In this document: positions 26,401-39,680 of the stretch, piece by piece
Numbering within the stretch: position 1 is the first letter of the stretch
Layout: the number at the start of each line of letters is the position of its first letter
Source: Glandiceps talaboti
Taxonomy: Eukaryota > Hemichordata > Enteropneusta > Spengelidae
Assembly: GCF_964340395.1 (NCBI RefSeq)
Contig: NC_135549.1
Location: forward strand, 31,189,332 to 31,253,331
Direction: 5' to 3'
Length of the DNA: 64,000 nucleotides
The notes under the pieces: generated by a model
Database searches by the model: none
Told to the model about the DNA's origin: nothing
What the model saw: the letters and a program-made list of their open reading frames with translations, nothing else
Made by a program: the position numbers and the translations under genes

Positions 26401-29400
26401 TTAATATTTACTCTTAAAGTTGCCTCTGCTCAATTTAACCTTTTTGAAAAGATATTACCTTTGATAATAAAGTTATTCTAATCTCCAAAATATTACTTCA
26501 TTCAGCTACAATCTACTTGTGACACAAGGTTGTCACTATTTGTCATGTGCTTTTTACTGACAAAAGACCCTTTAGTTAACTTGTACTTTCCATTGGTGAA
26601 GGAAAACTATATTATGCTGCAAAAACCTAATGACCATTTTCAGTAGTTTTACAATACCAAAATATTCACTTACTTCTTCCGCTTCTTGATTGGTTGTTTG
26701 ATTTTCATCTGCCATCTGCGTTTGTGCCATTTTCCTTGGCCTTTAGGTTCCATCCTGAAAGGAATGAAACAAACAATACAGTATAAACTTATTGATGGAA
26801 TGAAATAACAGTCATTTAGATTTTAATATTTACTTTTTAATATTTACAATACAGTATAAACTTATTGATGGAATAAAATAACAGTCATTTAGATTTTAAT
26901 ATTTACTCTTAAAGTTGCCACTACTCAATATAACCTTTTTGAAAAGATATTACCACTGATAATAAAGTTATTCGAATCTCTAAAATATTACTTCATTCAG
27001 CTACAATCTACTTGTGACACAAGGTTGTCACTACTAGTCATGTGCTTAGTACTGACAAAAGACCCTTTAGTTAACTTCTACTTTCCATTGGTGAAGGAAA
27101 ACAATATTGGGCAACAAAATCTAATGTCCATTTTCAGTAATTTTACAATTCCAAAATCTTCACTTACTTCTTCAAATTCTTGATTGGCTGTCTGATCTTC
27201 ATCTGCCATCTGTGTTCGTGCCATCTACCTTGGCCTTGGGGTTCCATCCTGAAAGGAATGAATCAAACAATACAGTATAAACTTATTGATGGAATGAAAT
27301 AACAGTCATTTAGATTTTAATATTTACTCTTAAAGTTGCCACTGCTCAATTTAACCTTTTTGAAAAGATATTACCTCTGATAATAAAGTTATTCTAATCT
27401 CCAAAATATTACTTCATTCAGCTACAATCTACTTGTGACACAAGGTTGTCACTACTAGTCATGCGATTTTTACTGACAAAAGACCCTTTAGTTAACTTGT
27501 ACTTTCCATTGGTGAAGGAAAACAATATTATGCTACAAAACATAATGACCATTTTCAGTAATTTTACAATACCAAAATCTTCACTTACTTCTTCCTCTTC
27601 TTGATTGGCTGTCTGATCTTCATCTGCCATCTGAGTTCGTGCCATTTTCCTCGGCCTTGGGGTTCCATCCTGAAAGGAATGAATCAAACAATACAGTATA
27701 AACTTATTGATGGAATGAAATAACAGTCATTTAGATTTTAATATTTACTCTTAAAGTTCCCTCTACTCAATTTAACCTTTTTGAAAACATATTACCACTG
27801 ATAATAAAGTTATTCTAATCTCTAAAATATTACTTCATTCATCTACAATCTACTTGTGACACAAGGTTGTCACTACTAGTCATGTGCTTATTACTGACAA
27901 AAGACCCTTTAGTTAACTTGTACTTTCCATTGGTGAAGGAAAAAAATATTGGGCAACAAAATCTCATATCCGTTTTCAGTAATTTTACAATTCCGAAATC
28001 TTCACTTACTTCTTCCGCTTCTTGATTGGCTGTCTGGTCTTCCTCTGCCATCTGTGTTCGTGCCATCTTCTTGGCCTTGGGGTTCCATCCTGAAAGGAAT
28101 GAATCAAACAATACAGTATAAACTTATTGATGGAATTAAATAACAGTCATTTAGATTTTAATATTTACTCTTAAAGTTGCCACTACTCAATATAACCTTT
28201 TTGAAAAGATATTACCTCTGTTAATAAAGTTATTCTAATCTCTAAAATATTACTTCATTCAGCTACAATCTACTTGTGACACAAGGTTGTCACTACTAGG
28301 CATGTGCTTTTAACTGACAAAAGACACTTTAGTTAACTTGTACTTTCCATTGGTGAAGGAAAACAATATTATGGTGCAAAACCTAATGACCATTTTCAGT
28401 AATATTACAATAACAAAATCTTCACTTACTTCTTCCGCTTCTTGATTGGCTGTCTGATCTTCATCTGCCATCTGTGTTCGTGCCATCTTCCTTGGCCTTG
28501 GGGTTCCACCCTGAAAGCAATGAATCAAACAATACAGTATAAACTTATTGATGGAATGAAATAACAGTCATTTAGATTTTAATATTTACTTTTTAATATT
28601 TACAATACAGTATAAACTTATTGATGGAATGAAATAAGTCATTTAGATTTTAATATTTACTCTTAAAGTTGCCACTACTCAATGTAACCTTTTTGAAAAG
28701 ATATTACCACTGATAATAAAGTTATTCTAATCTCTAAAATGTTTCTTCATTCAGCTACAATCTACTTGTGACACAAGGTTGTCATTACTTGTCATGTGCT
28801 TAGTACTGACAAAAGACCCTTTAGTTAACTTGTACTTTCCATTGGTGAAGGAAAACAATATTGGGCAACAAAACCTAATGACCATTTTCAGTAATTTTAC
28901 AATTCCAAAAACATCACTTACTTCTTCCCTTTCTTGATTGGCTGTCTGGTCTTCCTCTGCCATCTGTGTTCGTGCCATCTTCCTTGGCCTTGGGGTTCCA
29001 TCCTGAAATTTAGGAATGAATCAAACAATAGTGTATAAACTTATTGATGGAATAAAATAAGTCATTTAGATTTTAATATTTACTCTTAAAGTTGCCACTA
29101 CTCAATATAACCTTTTTGAAAAGATATTACCACTGATAATAAAGTTATTCAAATCTCTAAAATATTACTTCATTCAGCTACAATCTACTTGTGACACAAG
29201 GTTGTCACTACTAGTCATGTGCTTAGTACTGACAAAAGACCCTTTAGTTAACTTGTACTTTCCATTGGTGAAGGATAACAATATTGGGCAACAAAATCTA
29301 ATGTCCATTTTCAGTAATTTTACAATTCCAAAATCTTCACTTACTTCTTCCTCTTCTTGATTGGCTGTCTGATCTTCATCTGCCATCTGTGTTCGTGCCA

Positions 29401-31620
29401 TCTTCCTTGGCCTTGGGGTTCCATCCTGAAAGGAATGAATCAAACAATACAGTATAAACTTATTGATGGAATGAAATAACAGTCATTTAGATTTTAATAT
29501 TTACTCTTAAAGTTGCCACTGCTCAATTTAACCTTTTTGAAAAGATATTACCTCTGATAATAAAGTTATTCTAATCTCCAAAATATTACTTCATTCAGCT
29601 ACAATCTACTTGTGACACAAGGTTGTCACTACTAGTCATGCGATTTTTACTGACAAAAGACCCTTTAGTTAACTTGTACTTTCCATTGGTGAAGGAAAAC
29701 AATATTATGCTACAAAACATAATGACCATTTTCAGTAATTTTAAAATACCAAAATCTTCACTTACTTCTTCCTCTTCTTGATTGGCTGTCTGATCTTCAT
29801 CTGCCATCTGAGTTCGAGTCATTTTCCTCGGCCTTGGGGTTCCATCCTGAAAGGAATGAATCAAACAATACAGTATAAACTTATTGATGGAATGAAATAA
29901 CAGTCATTTAGATTTTAATATTTACTCTTAAAGTTCCCTCTACTCAATTTAACCTTTTTGAAAAGATATTACCACTGATAATAAAGTTATTCTAATCTCT
30001 AAAATATTACTTCATTCATCTACAATCTACTTGTGACACAAGGTTGTCACTACTAGTCATGTGCTTATTACTGTCAAAAGACCCTTTAGTTAACTTGTAC
30101 TTTCCATTGGTGAAGGAAAACAATATTGGGCAACAAAATCTCATATCCATTTTCAGTAATTTTACAATTCCGAAATCTTCACTTACTTCTTCCGCTTCTT
30201 GATTGGCTGTCTGGTCTTCCTCTGCCATCTGTGTTCGTGCCATCTTCTTGGCCATGGGGTTCCACCCTGAAAGGAATGAATCAAACAATACAGTATAAAC
30301 TTATTGATGGAATTAAATAACAGTCATTTAGATTTTAATATTTACTCTTAAAGTTGCCACTACTCAATATAACCTTTTTGAAAAGATATTACCACTGATA
30401 ATAAAGTTATTCAAATCTCTCACATATTACTTCATTCAGCTACAATCTACTTGTGACACAAGGTTGTCACTACTAGTCATGTGCTTTTTACTGACAAAAG
30501 ACCCTTTAGTTAACTTCTACTTTCCATTGGTGAAGGAAAACAATAGTATGATACAAAACCTAATGACCATTTTCAGTAATTTTACAAATCCAAAATCTTC
30601 ACTTACTTCTTTATCTTCTTGATTGGCTGTCTGATCTTCATCTGCCATCTGAGTTCGAGCCATTTTCCTCGGCCTTGGGGTTCCATCCTGAAAGGAATTA
30701 ATCAAACAATACAGTATAAACTTATTGATGGAATGAAATAACAGTCATTTACATTTTAATATTTACTCTTAAAGTTCCCTCTACTCAATTTAACCTTTTT
30801 GAAAAAATATTACCACTGATAATAAAGTTATTCTAATCTCTAAAATATTACTTCATTCATCTACAATCTACTTGTGACACAAGGTTGTCACTACTAGTCA
30901 TGTGCTTATTACTGACAAAAGAACCTTTAGTTAACTTGTACTTTCCATTGGTGAAGGAAAACAATATTGGGCAACAAAATCTCATATCCATTTTCAGTAA
31001 TTTTACAATTCCGAAATCTTCACTTACTTCTTCCGCTTCTTGATTGGCTGTCTTGTCTTCCTCTGCCATCTGTGTTCGTGCCATCTTCTTGGCCTTGGGG
31101 TTCCATCCTGAAAGGAATGAATCAAACAATACAGTATAAACTTATTGATGGAATTAAATAACAGTCATTTAGATTTTAATATTTACTCTTAAAGTTGCCA
31201 CTACTCAATATAACCTTTTTGAAAAGATATTACCACTGATAATAAAGTTATTCAAATCTCTAAAATATTACTTCATTCAGCTACAATCTACTTGTGACAC
31301 AAGGTTGTCACTACTAGTCATATGCTTAGTACTGACAAAAGACCCTTTAGTTAACTTCTACTTTCCATTGGTGAAGGAAAACAATAGTATGATACAAAAC
31401 CTAATGACCATTTTCAGTAATTTTACAATTCCAAAATCTTCACTTACTTCTTCCTCTCTTCGATTGGCTGTCTGATCTTCATCTGCCATCTGTGTTCGTA
31501 CCATCTTGCTTGGCCTTGGGGTTCCATCCTGAATGGAATGAATCAAACAATACAGAATAAACTTATTGATGGAATGAAATAACAGTCATTTAGATTTTAA
31601 TATTTACTCTTAAAGTTGCC
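23471..31620 (-). CDS. Array block D: exon-like copies 57-75 (A25/F25 subtypes; frameshifted copies appear)
   Basis: The 5' edges lie at 23803, 24224, 24644, 25069, 25490, 25911, 26332, 26754, 27248, 27669, 28089, 28510, 29002, 29425, 29846, 30266, 30687, 31107 and 31528. Residue 25 is often A or F, and residue 16 often E. Copy 60 (25069) has a weak GTTAGT donor. Copy 64 has a TAA and copy 65 a TAG. Copies 67, 72 and 74 lack one base in the ttccttgg stretch and are out of frame. Copies 59 and 69 have a short duplication behind the acceptor. The intervals after copies 64 and 68 are about 72 bp long because of a duplicated spacer segment. Copies 66-67 recur as 71-72, 2,177 bp away, with the private catgcgattttt variant. 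Confidence 0.45.
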
Positions 31621-34600
31621 ACTACTCAATATAACCTTTTTGAAAAGATATTACCACTGATAATAAAGTTATTCTAATCTCTAAAATATTACTTCATTCA
31701 GCTACAATCTACTTGTGACACAAGGTTGTCACTTCTAGTCATGTGCTTAGTACTGACAAAAGACCCTTTAGTTAACTTGTACTTTCCATTGGTGAAGGAA
31801 AACAATATTGGGCAACAAAATCTAATGTCCATTTTTAGTAATTTTACAATTCCAAAATCTTCACTTACTTCTTCAAATTCTTGATTGGCTGTCTGATCTT
31901 CATCTCCCATCTGAGTTCGTGCCATTTTCCTCGGCCTTGGGGTTCCATCCTGAAAGAAATGAATCAAACAATACAGTATAAACTTATTGATGGAATGAAA
32001 TAACAGTCATTTAGATTTTAATATTTACTCTTAAACTTCCCTCTACTCAATTTAACCTTTTCGAAAAGATATTACCACTGATAATAAAGTTATTCTAATC
32101 TCCAAAATATTACTTCATTCAGCTACAATCTACTTGTGACACAAGGTTGTCACTACTAGTCATGTGCTTTTTACTGACAAAAGACACTTTAGTTAACTTG
32201 TACTTTCCATTGGTGAAGGAAAACAATATTATGCTAAAAAACCTAATGACCATTTTCAGTAATTTTACAATACCAAAATCTTCACTTACTTCTTTATCTT
32301 CTTGATTGGCTGTCTGATCTTCATCTCCCATCTGAGTTCGTGCCATATTCCTTGGCCTTGGGGTTCCATCCTGAAAGGAATGAATCAAACAATACAGTAT
32401 AAACTTATTGATGGAATGAAATAACAGTCATTTAGATTTTAATATTTACTCTTAAAGTTGCCACTACTCAATATAACCTTTTTGAAAAGATATTACCACT
32501 GATAATAAAGTTATTCGAATCTCTAAAATATCACTTCATTCAGCTACAATCTACTTGTGACACAAGATTGTCACTACTAGTCATGTGCTTAGTACTGACA
32601 AACGACCCTTTAGTTAACTTGTACTTTCCATTGTGTAGGAAAACAATATTGGGCAACAAAATCTAATGTCCATTTTCAGTAATTTTACAATTCCAAAATC
32701 TTCACTTACTTCTTCCGCTTCTTGATTGGCTGTCTAGTCTTCCTCTGCCATCTGTGTTCGTGCCATCTTCTTGGCCTTGGGGTTCCATCCTGAAAGGAAT
32801 GAATCAAACAATACAGTATAAACTTATTGATGGAATGAAATAACAGTCATTTAGATTTTAATATTTGCTCTTAAAGTTGCCACTACTCAATATAACATTT
32901 TTGAAAAGATATTACCTCTGATAATAAAGTTATTCTAATCTCTAAAATATTACTTCATTCAGCTACAATCTACTTGTGACACAAGGTTGTCACTACTAGT
33001 CATGTGCTTTTTACTGACAAAAGACCCTTTAGTTAACTTGTACTTTCCATCGGTGAAGGAAAACAATATTATGCTACAAAACCTAATGACCATTTTCATT
33101 AATTTTACAATACCAAAATCTTCACTTACTTCTTTATCTTCTTGATTGGCTGTCTGATCTTCATCTCCCATCTGAGTTCGTGCCATTTTCCTCGGCCTTG
33201 GGGTTCCATCCTGAAAGAAATGAATCAAACAATACAGTATAAACTTATTGATGGAATGAAATAACAGTCATTTAGATTTTAATATTTACTCTTAAACTTC
33301 CCTCTACTCAATTTAACCTTTTCGAAAAGATATTACCACTGATAATAAAGTTATTCTAATCTCTAAAATATTACTTCATTCAGCTACAATCTACTTGTGA
33401 CACAAGGTTGTCACTACTAGTCATGTGCTTAGTATTGACAAAGTACCCTTTAGTTAACTTGTACTTTCCATTGGTGAAGGAAAACAATATTATGATACAA
33501 AACCTAATGACCATTTTCAGTAATTTTACAATTCCAAAATCTTCACTTACTTCTACCGCTTCTTTATTTACTGTCTGATCTTCATCTGCCATCTGTGATC
33601 GTGCCATCTTCCTTGGCCTTGGGGTTCCATCCTGAAAGGAATGAATCAAACAATACAGTATAAACTTATTGATGGAATGAAATAACATTCATTTAGATTT
33701 TAATATTTACTCTTAAAGTTGCCACTACTCAATATAACCTTTTTGAAAAGATATTACCTCTGATAATAAAGTTATTCTAATCTCTACAATATTACTTCAT
33801 TCAGCAACAATCTACTTGTGACACAAGGTTGTCACTACTAGTCATGTGCTTAGTATTGACAAAGTACCCTTTAGTTAACTTGTACTTTCCATTGGTGAAG
33901 GAAAACAATATTATGATGCAAAACCTAATGACCATTTTCAGTAATTTTACAATTCCAAAATCATCACTTACTTCTACCGCTTCTTTATTTACTGTCTGAT
34001 CTTCATCTGCCATCTGTGATCGTGCCATCTTCCTTGGCCTTGGGGTTCCATCCTGAAAGGAATGAATCAAACAATACAGTATAAACTTATTGATGGAATG
34101 AAATAACATTCATTTAGATTTTAATATTTACTCTTAAAGTTGCCACTACTCAATATAACCTTTTTGAAAAGATATTACCACTGATAATAAAGTTATTCTA
34201 ATCTCCAAAATATTACTTCATTCAGCTACAATCTACTTGTGACACAATGTTGTCACTACTAGTCATGTGCTTAGTACTGACAAAAGACCCTTTAGTTAAC
34301 TTGTACTTTCCATTGGTGAAGGAAAACAATATTGGGCAACAAAATCTAATGTCCATTTTCAGTAATTTTACAATTCCAAAATCTTCACTTACTTCTTCCG
34401 CTTCTTGATTGGCTGTCTAGTCTTCCTCTGCCATCTGTTTTCGTGCCATCTTCTTGGCCTTGGGGTTCCATCCTGAAAGGAATGAATCAAACAATACAGT
34501 ATAAACTTATTGATGGAATGAAATAACAGTCATTTAGATTTTAATATTTACTCTTAAAGTTGCCACTACTCAATATAACCTTTTTGAAAAGATATTACCA

Positions 34601-37600
34601 CTGGTAATAAAGTTATTCTAATCTCTAAAATATTACTTCATTCAGCTACAATCTACTTGTGACACATGATTGTCACTACTAGTCATGTGCTTAGTACTGA
34701 CAAAAGACCCTTTAGTTAACTTGTACTTTCCATTGGTGAAGGAAAACAATATTGGGCAACAAAATCTAATGTCCATTTTCAGTAATTTTACAATTCCAAA
34801 ATCTTCACTTACTTCTTCCGCTTCTTGATTGGCTGTCTAGTCTTCCTCTGCCATCTGCTTTCGTGCCATCTTCTTGGCCTTGGGGTTCCATCCTGAAAGG
34901 AATGAATCAAACAATACAGTATAAACTTATTGATGGAATGAAATAACAGTCATTTAGATTTTAATATTTACTCTTAAAGTTGCCACTACTCAATATAACC
35001 TTTTTGAAAAGATATTACCACTGGTAATAAAGTTATTCTAGTCTCTAAAATATTACTTCATTCAGCTACAATCTACTTGTGACACAAGATTGTCACTACT
35101 AGTCATGTGCTTAGTACTGACAAAAGACCCTTTAGTTAACTTCTACTTTCCATTGGTGAAGGAAAACAATATTATGCTAAAAAACCTAATGACCATTTTC
35201 AGTAATTTTACAATACCAAAATCTTCACTTACTTCTTCCGCTTCTTGATTGGCTGTCTAGTCTTCCTCTGCCATCTGTGTTCGTGCCATCTTCTTGGCAT
35301 TGGGGTTCCATCCTGAAAGGAATGAATCAAACAATACAGTATAAACTTATTGATGGAATGAAATAACAGTCATTTAGATTTTAATATTTACTCTTAAAGT
35401 TGCCACTACTCAATATAACATTTTTGAAAAGATATTACCTCTGATAATAAAGTTATTCTAATCTCTAAAATATTACTTCATTCAGCTACAATCTACTTGT
35501 GACACAAGGTTGTCACTACTAGTCATGAGCTTTTTAATGACAAAAGACCCTTTAGTTAACTTGTACTTTCCATTGGTGAAGGAAAACAATATTATGATAC
35601 AAAACCTAATGACCATTTACAGTGATTTTACAATTCCAAAATCTTCACTTACTTCTTCCTCTTCTTGATTGGCTGTCTGATCTTCATCTGCCATCTGTGT
35701 TCGTGCCATCTTCCTTGGCCTTGGGGTTCCATCCTGAATGGAATGAATCAAACAATACAGAATAAACTTATTGATGGAATGAAATAACAGTCATTTAGAT
35801 TTTAATATTTACTCTTAAAGTTGCCACTACTCAATATAACCTTTTGGAAGAGATATTACCACTGATAATAAAGTTATTCTAATCTCTAAAATATTACTTC
35901 ATTCAGCTACAATCTACTTGTGACACAAGATTGTCACTACTAGTCATGTGCTTAGTACTGACAAAAGACCCTTTAGTTAACTTGTACTTTCCATTGGTGA
36001 AGGAAAACAATATTGGGCAACAAAATCTAATGTCCATTTTTAGTAATTTTACAATTCCAAAATCTTCACTTACTTCTTCCGCTTCTTGATTGGCTGTCTA
36101 GTCTTCCTCTGCCATCTGTGTTCGTGCCATCTTCCTTGGCCTTGGGGTTCCATCCTGAATGGAATGAATCAAACAATACAGAATAAACTTATTGATGGAA
36201 TGAAATAACAGTAATTTAGATTTTAATATTTACTCTTAAAGTTGCCACTACTCAATATAACCTTTTTGAAAAGATATTACCACTGATAATAAAGTTATTC
36301 TAATCTCTAAAATATTACTTCATTCAGCTACAATCTACTTGTGACACAAGGTTGTCACTACTAGTCATGTGCTTAATACTGACAAAGTACCCTTTAGTTA
36401 ACTTGTACTTTCCTTTGGTGAAGGAAAACAATATTGGGCAACAAAATCTAATGTCCATTTTCAGTAAATTTACAATTCCAAAATCTTCACTTACTTCTTC
36501 AAATTCTTGATTGGCTGTCTGATCTTCATCTGCCATGTGTGTTCGTGCCATCTTCCTTGGCCTTGGGGTTCCATCCTGAATGGAATGAATCAAACAATAC
36601 AGAATAAACTTATTGATGGAATGAAATAATAGTCATTTAGATTTTAATATTTACTCTTAAAGTTGCCACTACTCAATATAACCTTTTTGAAAAGATATTA
36701 CCACTGATAATAAAGTTATTCTAATCTCTAAAATATTACTTCATTCAGCTACAATCTACTTGTGACACAAGGTTGTCACTACTAGTCATGTGCTTAATAC
36801 TGACAAAGTACCCTTTAGTTAACTTCTACTTTCCTTTGGTGAAGGAAAACAATATTGGGCAACAAAATCTAATGTCCATTTTCAGTAAATTTACAATTCC
36901 AAAATCTTCACTTACTTCTTCAAATTCTTGATTGGCTGTCTGATCTTCATCTGCCATCTGTGTTCGTGCCATCTTCCTTGGCCTTGGGGTTCCATCCTGA
37001 AAGGAATGAATCACACAATACAGTATAAACTTATTGATGGAATGAAATAACAGTCATTTAGATTTTAATATTTACTCTTAAAGTTACCACTGCTCAATTT
37101 AACCTTTTTAAAAGATATTACCTCTGATAATAAAGGTATTCAAATCTCTAAAATATTACTTCATTCAGCTACAATCTACTTGTGACACAAGGTTGTCACT
37201 ACTAGTCATGTGCTTTTTACTGACAAAAGACCCTTTAGTTAACTTGTACTTTCCATTGGTGAAGGAAAACAATATTATGCTACAAAACCTAATGACCATT
37301 TTCAGTGATTTTACAATTCCAAAATCTTCACTTACTTCTTCCTCTTCTTGATTGGCTGTCTTATCTTCATCTGCCATCTGTGTTCGTGCCATCTTCCTTG
37401 GCCTTGGGGTTCCATCCTGAATGGAATGAATCAAACAATAGAGAATAAACTTATTGATGGAATGAAATAACAGTCATTTAGATTTTAATATTTACTCTTA
37501 AAGTTGCCACTTCTCAATATAACCTTTTTGAAAAGATATTACCTTTGATAATAAAGTTATTCTAATCTCTAAAATATTACTTCATTCAGCTACAATCTAC

Positions 37601-39340
37601 TTGTAACATAAGGTTGTCACTGCTTGTCATGTGCTTAGTACTGACAAAAGAACTTTTAGATAATATTACTTCATTCAGCTACAATTTACTTGTGACATAA
37701 GGTTATAACTACTGTTCATGTGCTTAGTACTGACAAAAGACCCTTTAGATAACGTGTACTTTCCATTGCAGAAGGAAAACAAATATTTGGCAACAAAACC
37801 TAATGACCATTTTGAGTGATTTTACAATTCCAAAATCCTCACTTACTTCTTCCGCTTCTTGATTAGCTGTCTGATGTTCATCTGCCATTTGTGTTTGTGC
37901 CATCTTCCTTGGCCTTGGTGTTCCATCCTGAAAGGAATGAATCAAACAATACAGTATAAACTTATTGATTGAATGAAATAACAGTCATTTAGATTCTAAC
38001 ATTTACTCTTAAAGTGGCCACAACTCAATTTAACCTTTTTGAAGAGATATTACTATTGATGATAAAATTATGTTAATCTCCAAAATAGTACTCCATTCAG
38101 GTACAATCTACTTGTGACATAAGGTTGTCACTACTTGTCATGTGCTTAGTACTGACAAAAGACCCTTTAGTTAACTTGTACTTTCCATTGGTGAAGGAAA
38201 ACAATATTATGCTACAAAACCTAATGACCATTTTCAGTAATTTTACAATTCCAAAATCTTCACTTACTTCTTCCGCTTCTTGATTGGCTGTCTGGTCTTC
38301 CTCTGCCGTCTGTGTTCGTGCCATCTTCCTTGGCCTTGGGGTTCCATCCTGAAAGGAATGAATCAAACAATACAGTATAAACTTATTGATGGAATGAAAT
38401 AACAGTCATTTAGATTTTATTATTTACTCTTAAAGTTGCCACTACTCAATTTAACCTTTTTGAAAAGATATTACCTCTGATAATAAAGTTATTATAATAT
38501 CTAAAATATTACTTCATTCAGCTACAATCTACTTGTCATAAGCTTAGTACTGACAAAAGCCCCTTTAGATAAGGTGTACTTTCCATTGCAGATGGAAAAC
38601 AAATATTTGGCAACAAAATCTAATGACCATTTTGAGTGACTTTACAATTCCAAAATCTTCACTTACTTCTTCCACTTCTTGATTGGCTGTCTGATCTTCA
38701 TCTGCCATCTGTGCTCGTGCCATCTTCCTTGGCCTTGGGGATCCATCTTGAAAGGAATGAATCAAACAATACAGTATAAACTTATTGATGGAATGAAATA
38801 ACAGTCAGTTAGATTCTAATATTTACTCTTAAAGTTGCCACTACTCAATTTAACCTTTTTGAAGAGATATTACTACTGATGATAAACTTATGTTAATCTC
38901 CAAAATAAAACTTCATTCAGCTAAAATCTACTTGTGACATAAGGTTGTAACTGCTTGTCATAAGCTTAGTACTGACAAAAGACCCTTTAGTTAGCTTGTA
39001 CTTTCCATTGGTGAAGGAAAACAATATTGGGCAACAAAACCTAATGACCATTTTCAGTGATTTTACAATTCCAAAATTTTCACTTACTTCCGCTTCTTGA
39101 TTTGCTGCATGAAGTTCCTCTTCCATCTGTGTTCGTGCTATCTTCCTTGGCCTTGGAGTTCCATTCTGAAAGGAATGAATCAAACAATAGAGTAAAAACT
39201 TATTGATGGAAAGAAATAAGTCATTTAGATTCTAATATTTACTCTTAAAGTTGCCACTACTCAATGTAACCTTTTTGAAGAGATATTACTACTGATGATA
39301 AAATTATGTTAATCTCCAAAATAGTAAACTTATTGATGGA
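31621..39340 (-). CDS. Array block E: exon-like copies 76-93 (most diverged end; clustered lesions)
   Basis: The 5' edges lie at 31949, 32370, 32789, 33210, 33631, 34052, 34472, 34892, 35312, 35733, 36154, 36575, 36996, 37416, 37927, 38348, 38747 and 39165. Copies 78 and 82-84 share both the one-base deletion and a TAG (gactag). Copy 86 has the TAG without the deletion. Copy 92 has CAA for CAG at its acceptor, moving the nearest AG by one base. Copy 93 (39,088-39,165, 78 bp) is the outermost and most diverged; it begins NGTPRPRK and has lost one codon in frame. The interval before copy 90 holds an extra 90 bp of duplicated spacer. Minus-strand transcription would enter here, so this is the 5' end of the array; I find no convincing upstream partner exon. 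Confidence 0.42.
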
Positions 39341-39342
39341 AT

Positions 39343-39680
39343 GACTGACTAGTGAGTGACAGACTCCTTGTAATGTACATGTACTACTTGATGGCTGACT
39401 GACTGACTACTTCAGTTGTACTATAACATTTCTTACTTATTGACTGACTAGTGACTGACAGACTCCTTGTAATGTACATGTACTCCTTGATGGCTGACTG
39501 ACTGCTTCAATTGTACTACAACATTTCTGACTGACTGACTGACTGACTGACTGGCTGATTGACTTACTGACTGACTAACTAGTGACTGACTAGTGACTGA
39601 CGGACTCCTTGTTATGTACATGTACTACTTGATGGCTGTCTGACAGGTCAGTTGGACTATGGACTACAACATTTCTCGTC
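39343..39680. repeat. Minisatellite of ~100-bp units rich in CTGA
   Basis: About three diverged copies of a unit containing gactagtgactgacagactccttg, then taatgtacatgtactacttgatggctgactgac, then ttgtactacaacatttct, with local expansion of ctga (about 39,531-39,560). It begins directly where the 421-bp array ends. Confidence 0.8.

Larger units (their letters stand above)
1..39340 (-). repeat. Giant ~421-bp tandem array carrying a repeated exon-like module (93 copies)
   Basis: Successive units are spaced almost exactly 421 bp (some 418-420) and align from end to end. On the minus strand each has an acceptor (ttcattcctttcag), then 81 bp opening with codons for DGTPRPRKMARTQ and closing with codons for MADEDQTANQEEEE, then a donor (gtaagtgaag), then an AT-rich 340-bp spacer with the properties of an intron. 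The module is phase 0-0. I count 93 modules; about 72 keep an open frame and both splice sites. Spacer and module are conserved alike, so homogenisation rather than selection may explain much of the identity. The array runs off the left edge and fades out near 39,340, where the most diverged copies lie. It could be part of a minus-strand gene with massively amplified exons, or a satellite that arose from one exon. The repeat itself is certain; the coding status is not. Confidence 0.97.

Noticed and set aside
301-39183. Dozens of separate ~89-codon small genes on the minus strand
   Set aside because: They begin at TTG, not ATG, start inside the polypyrimidine/acceptor region and run through a perfect donor; an internal exon repeated in tandem explains them better.
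1-39340. CRISPR-like array
   Set aside because: The period is 421 bp with no unique spacers, and the rest of the window is eukaryotic.
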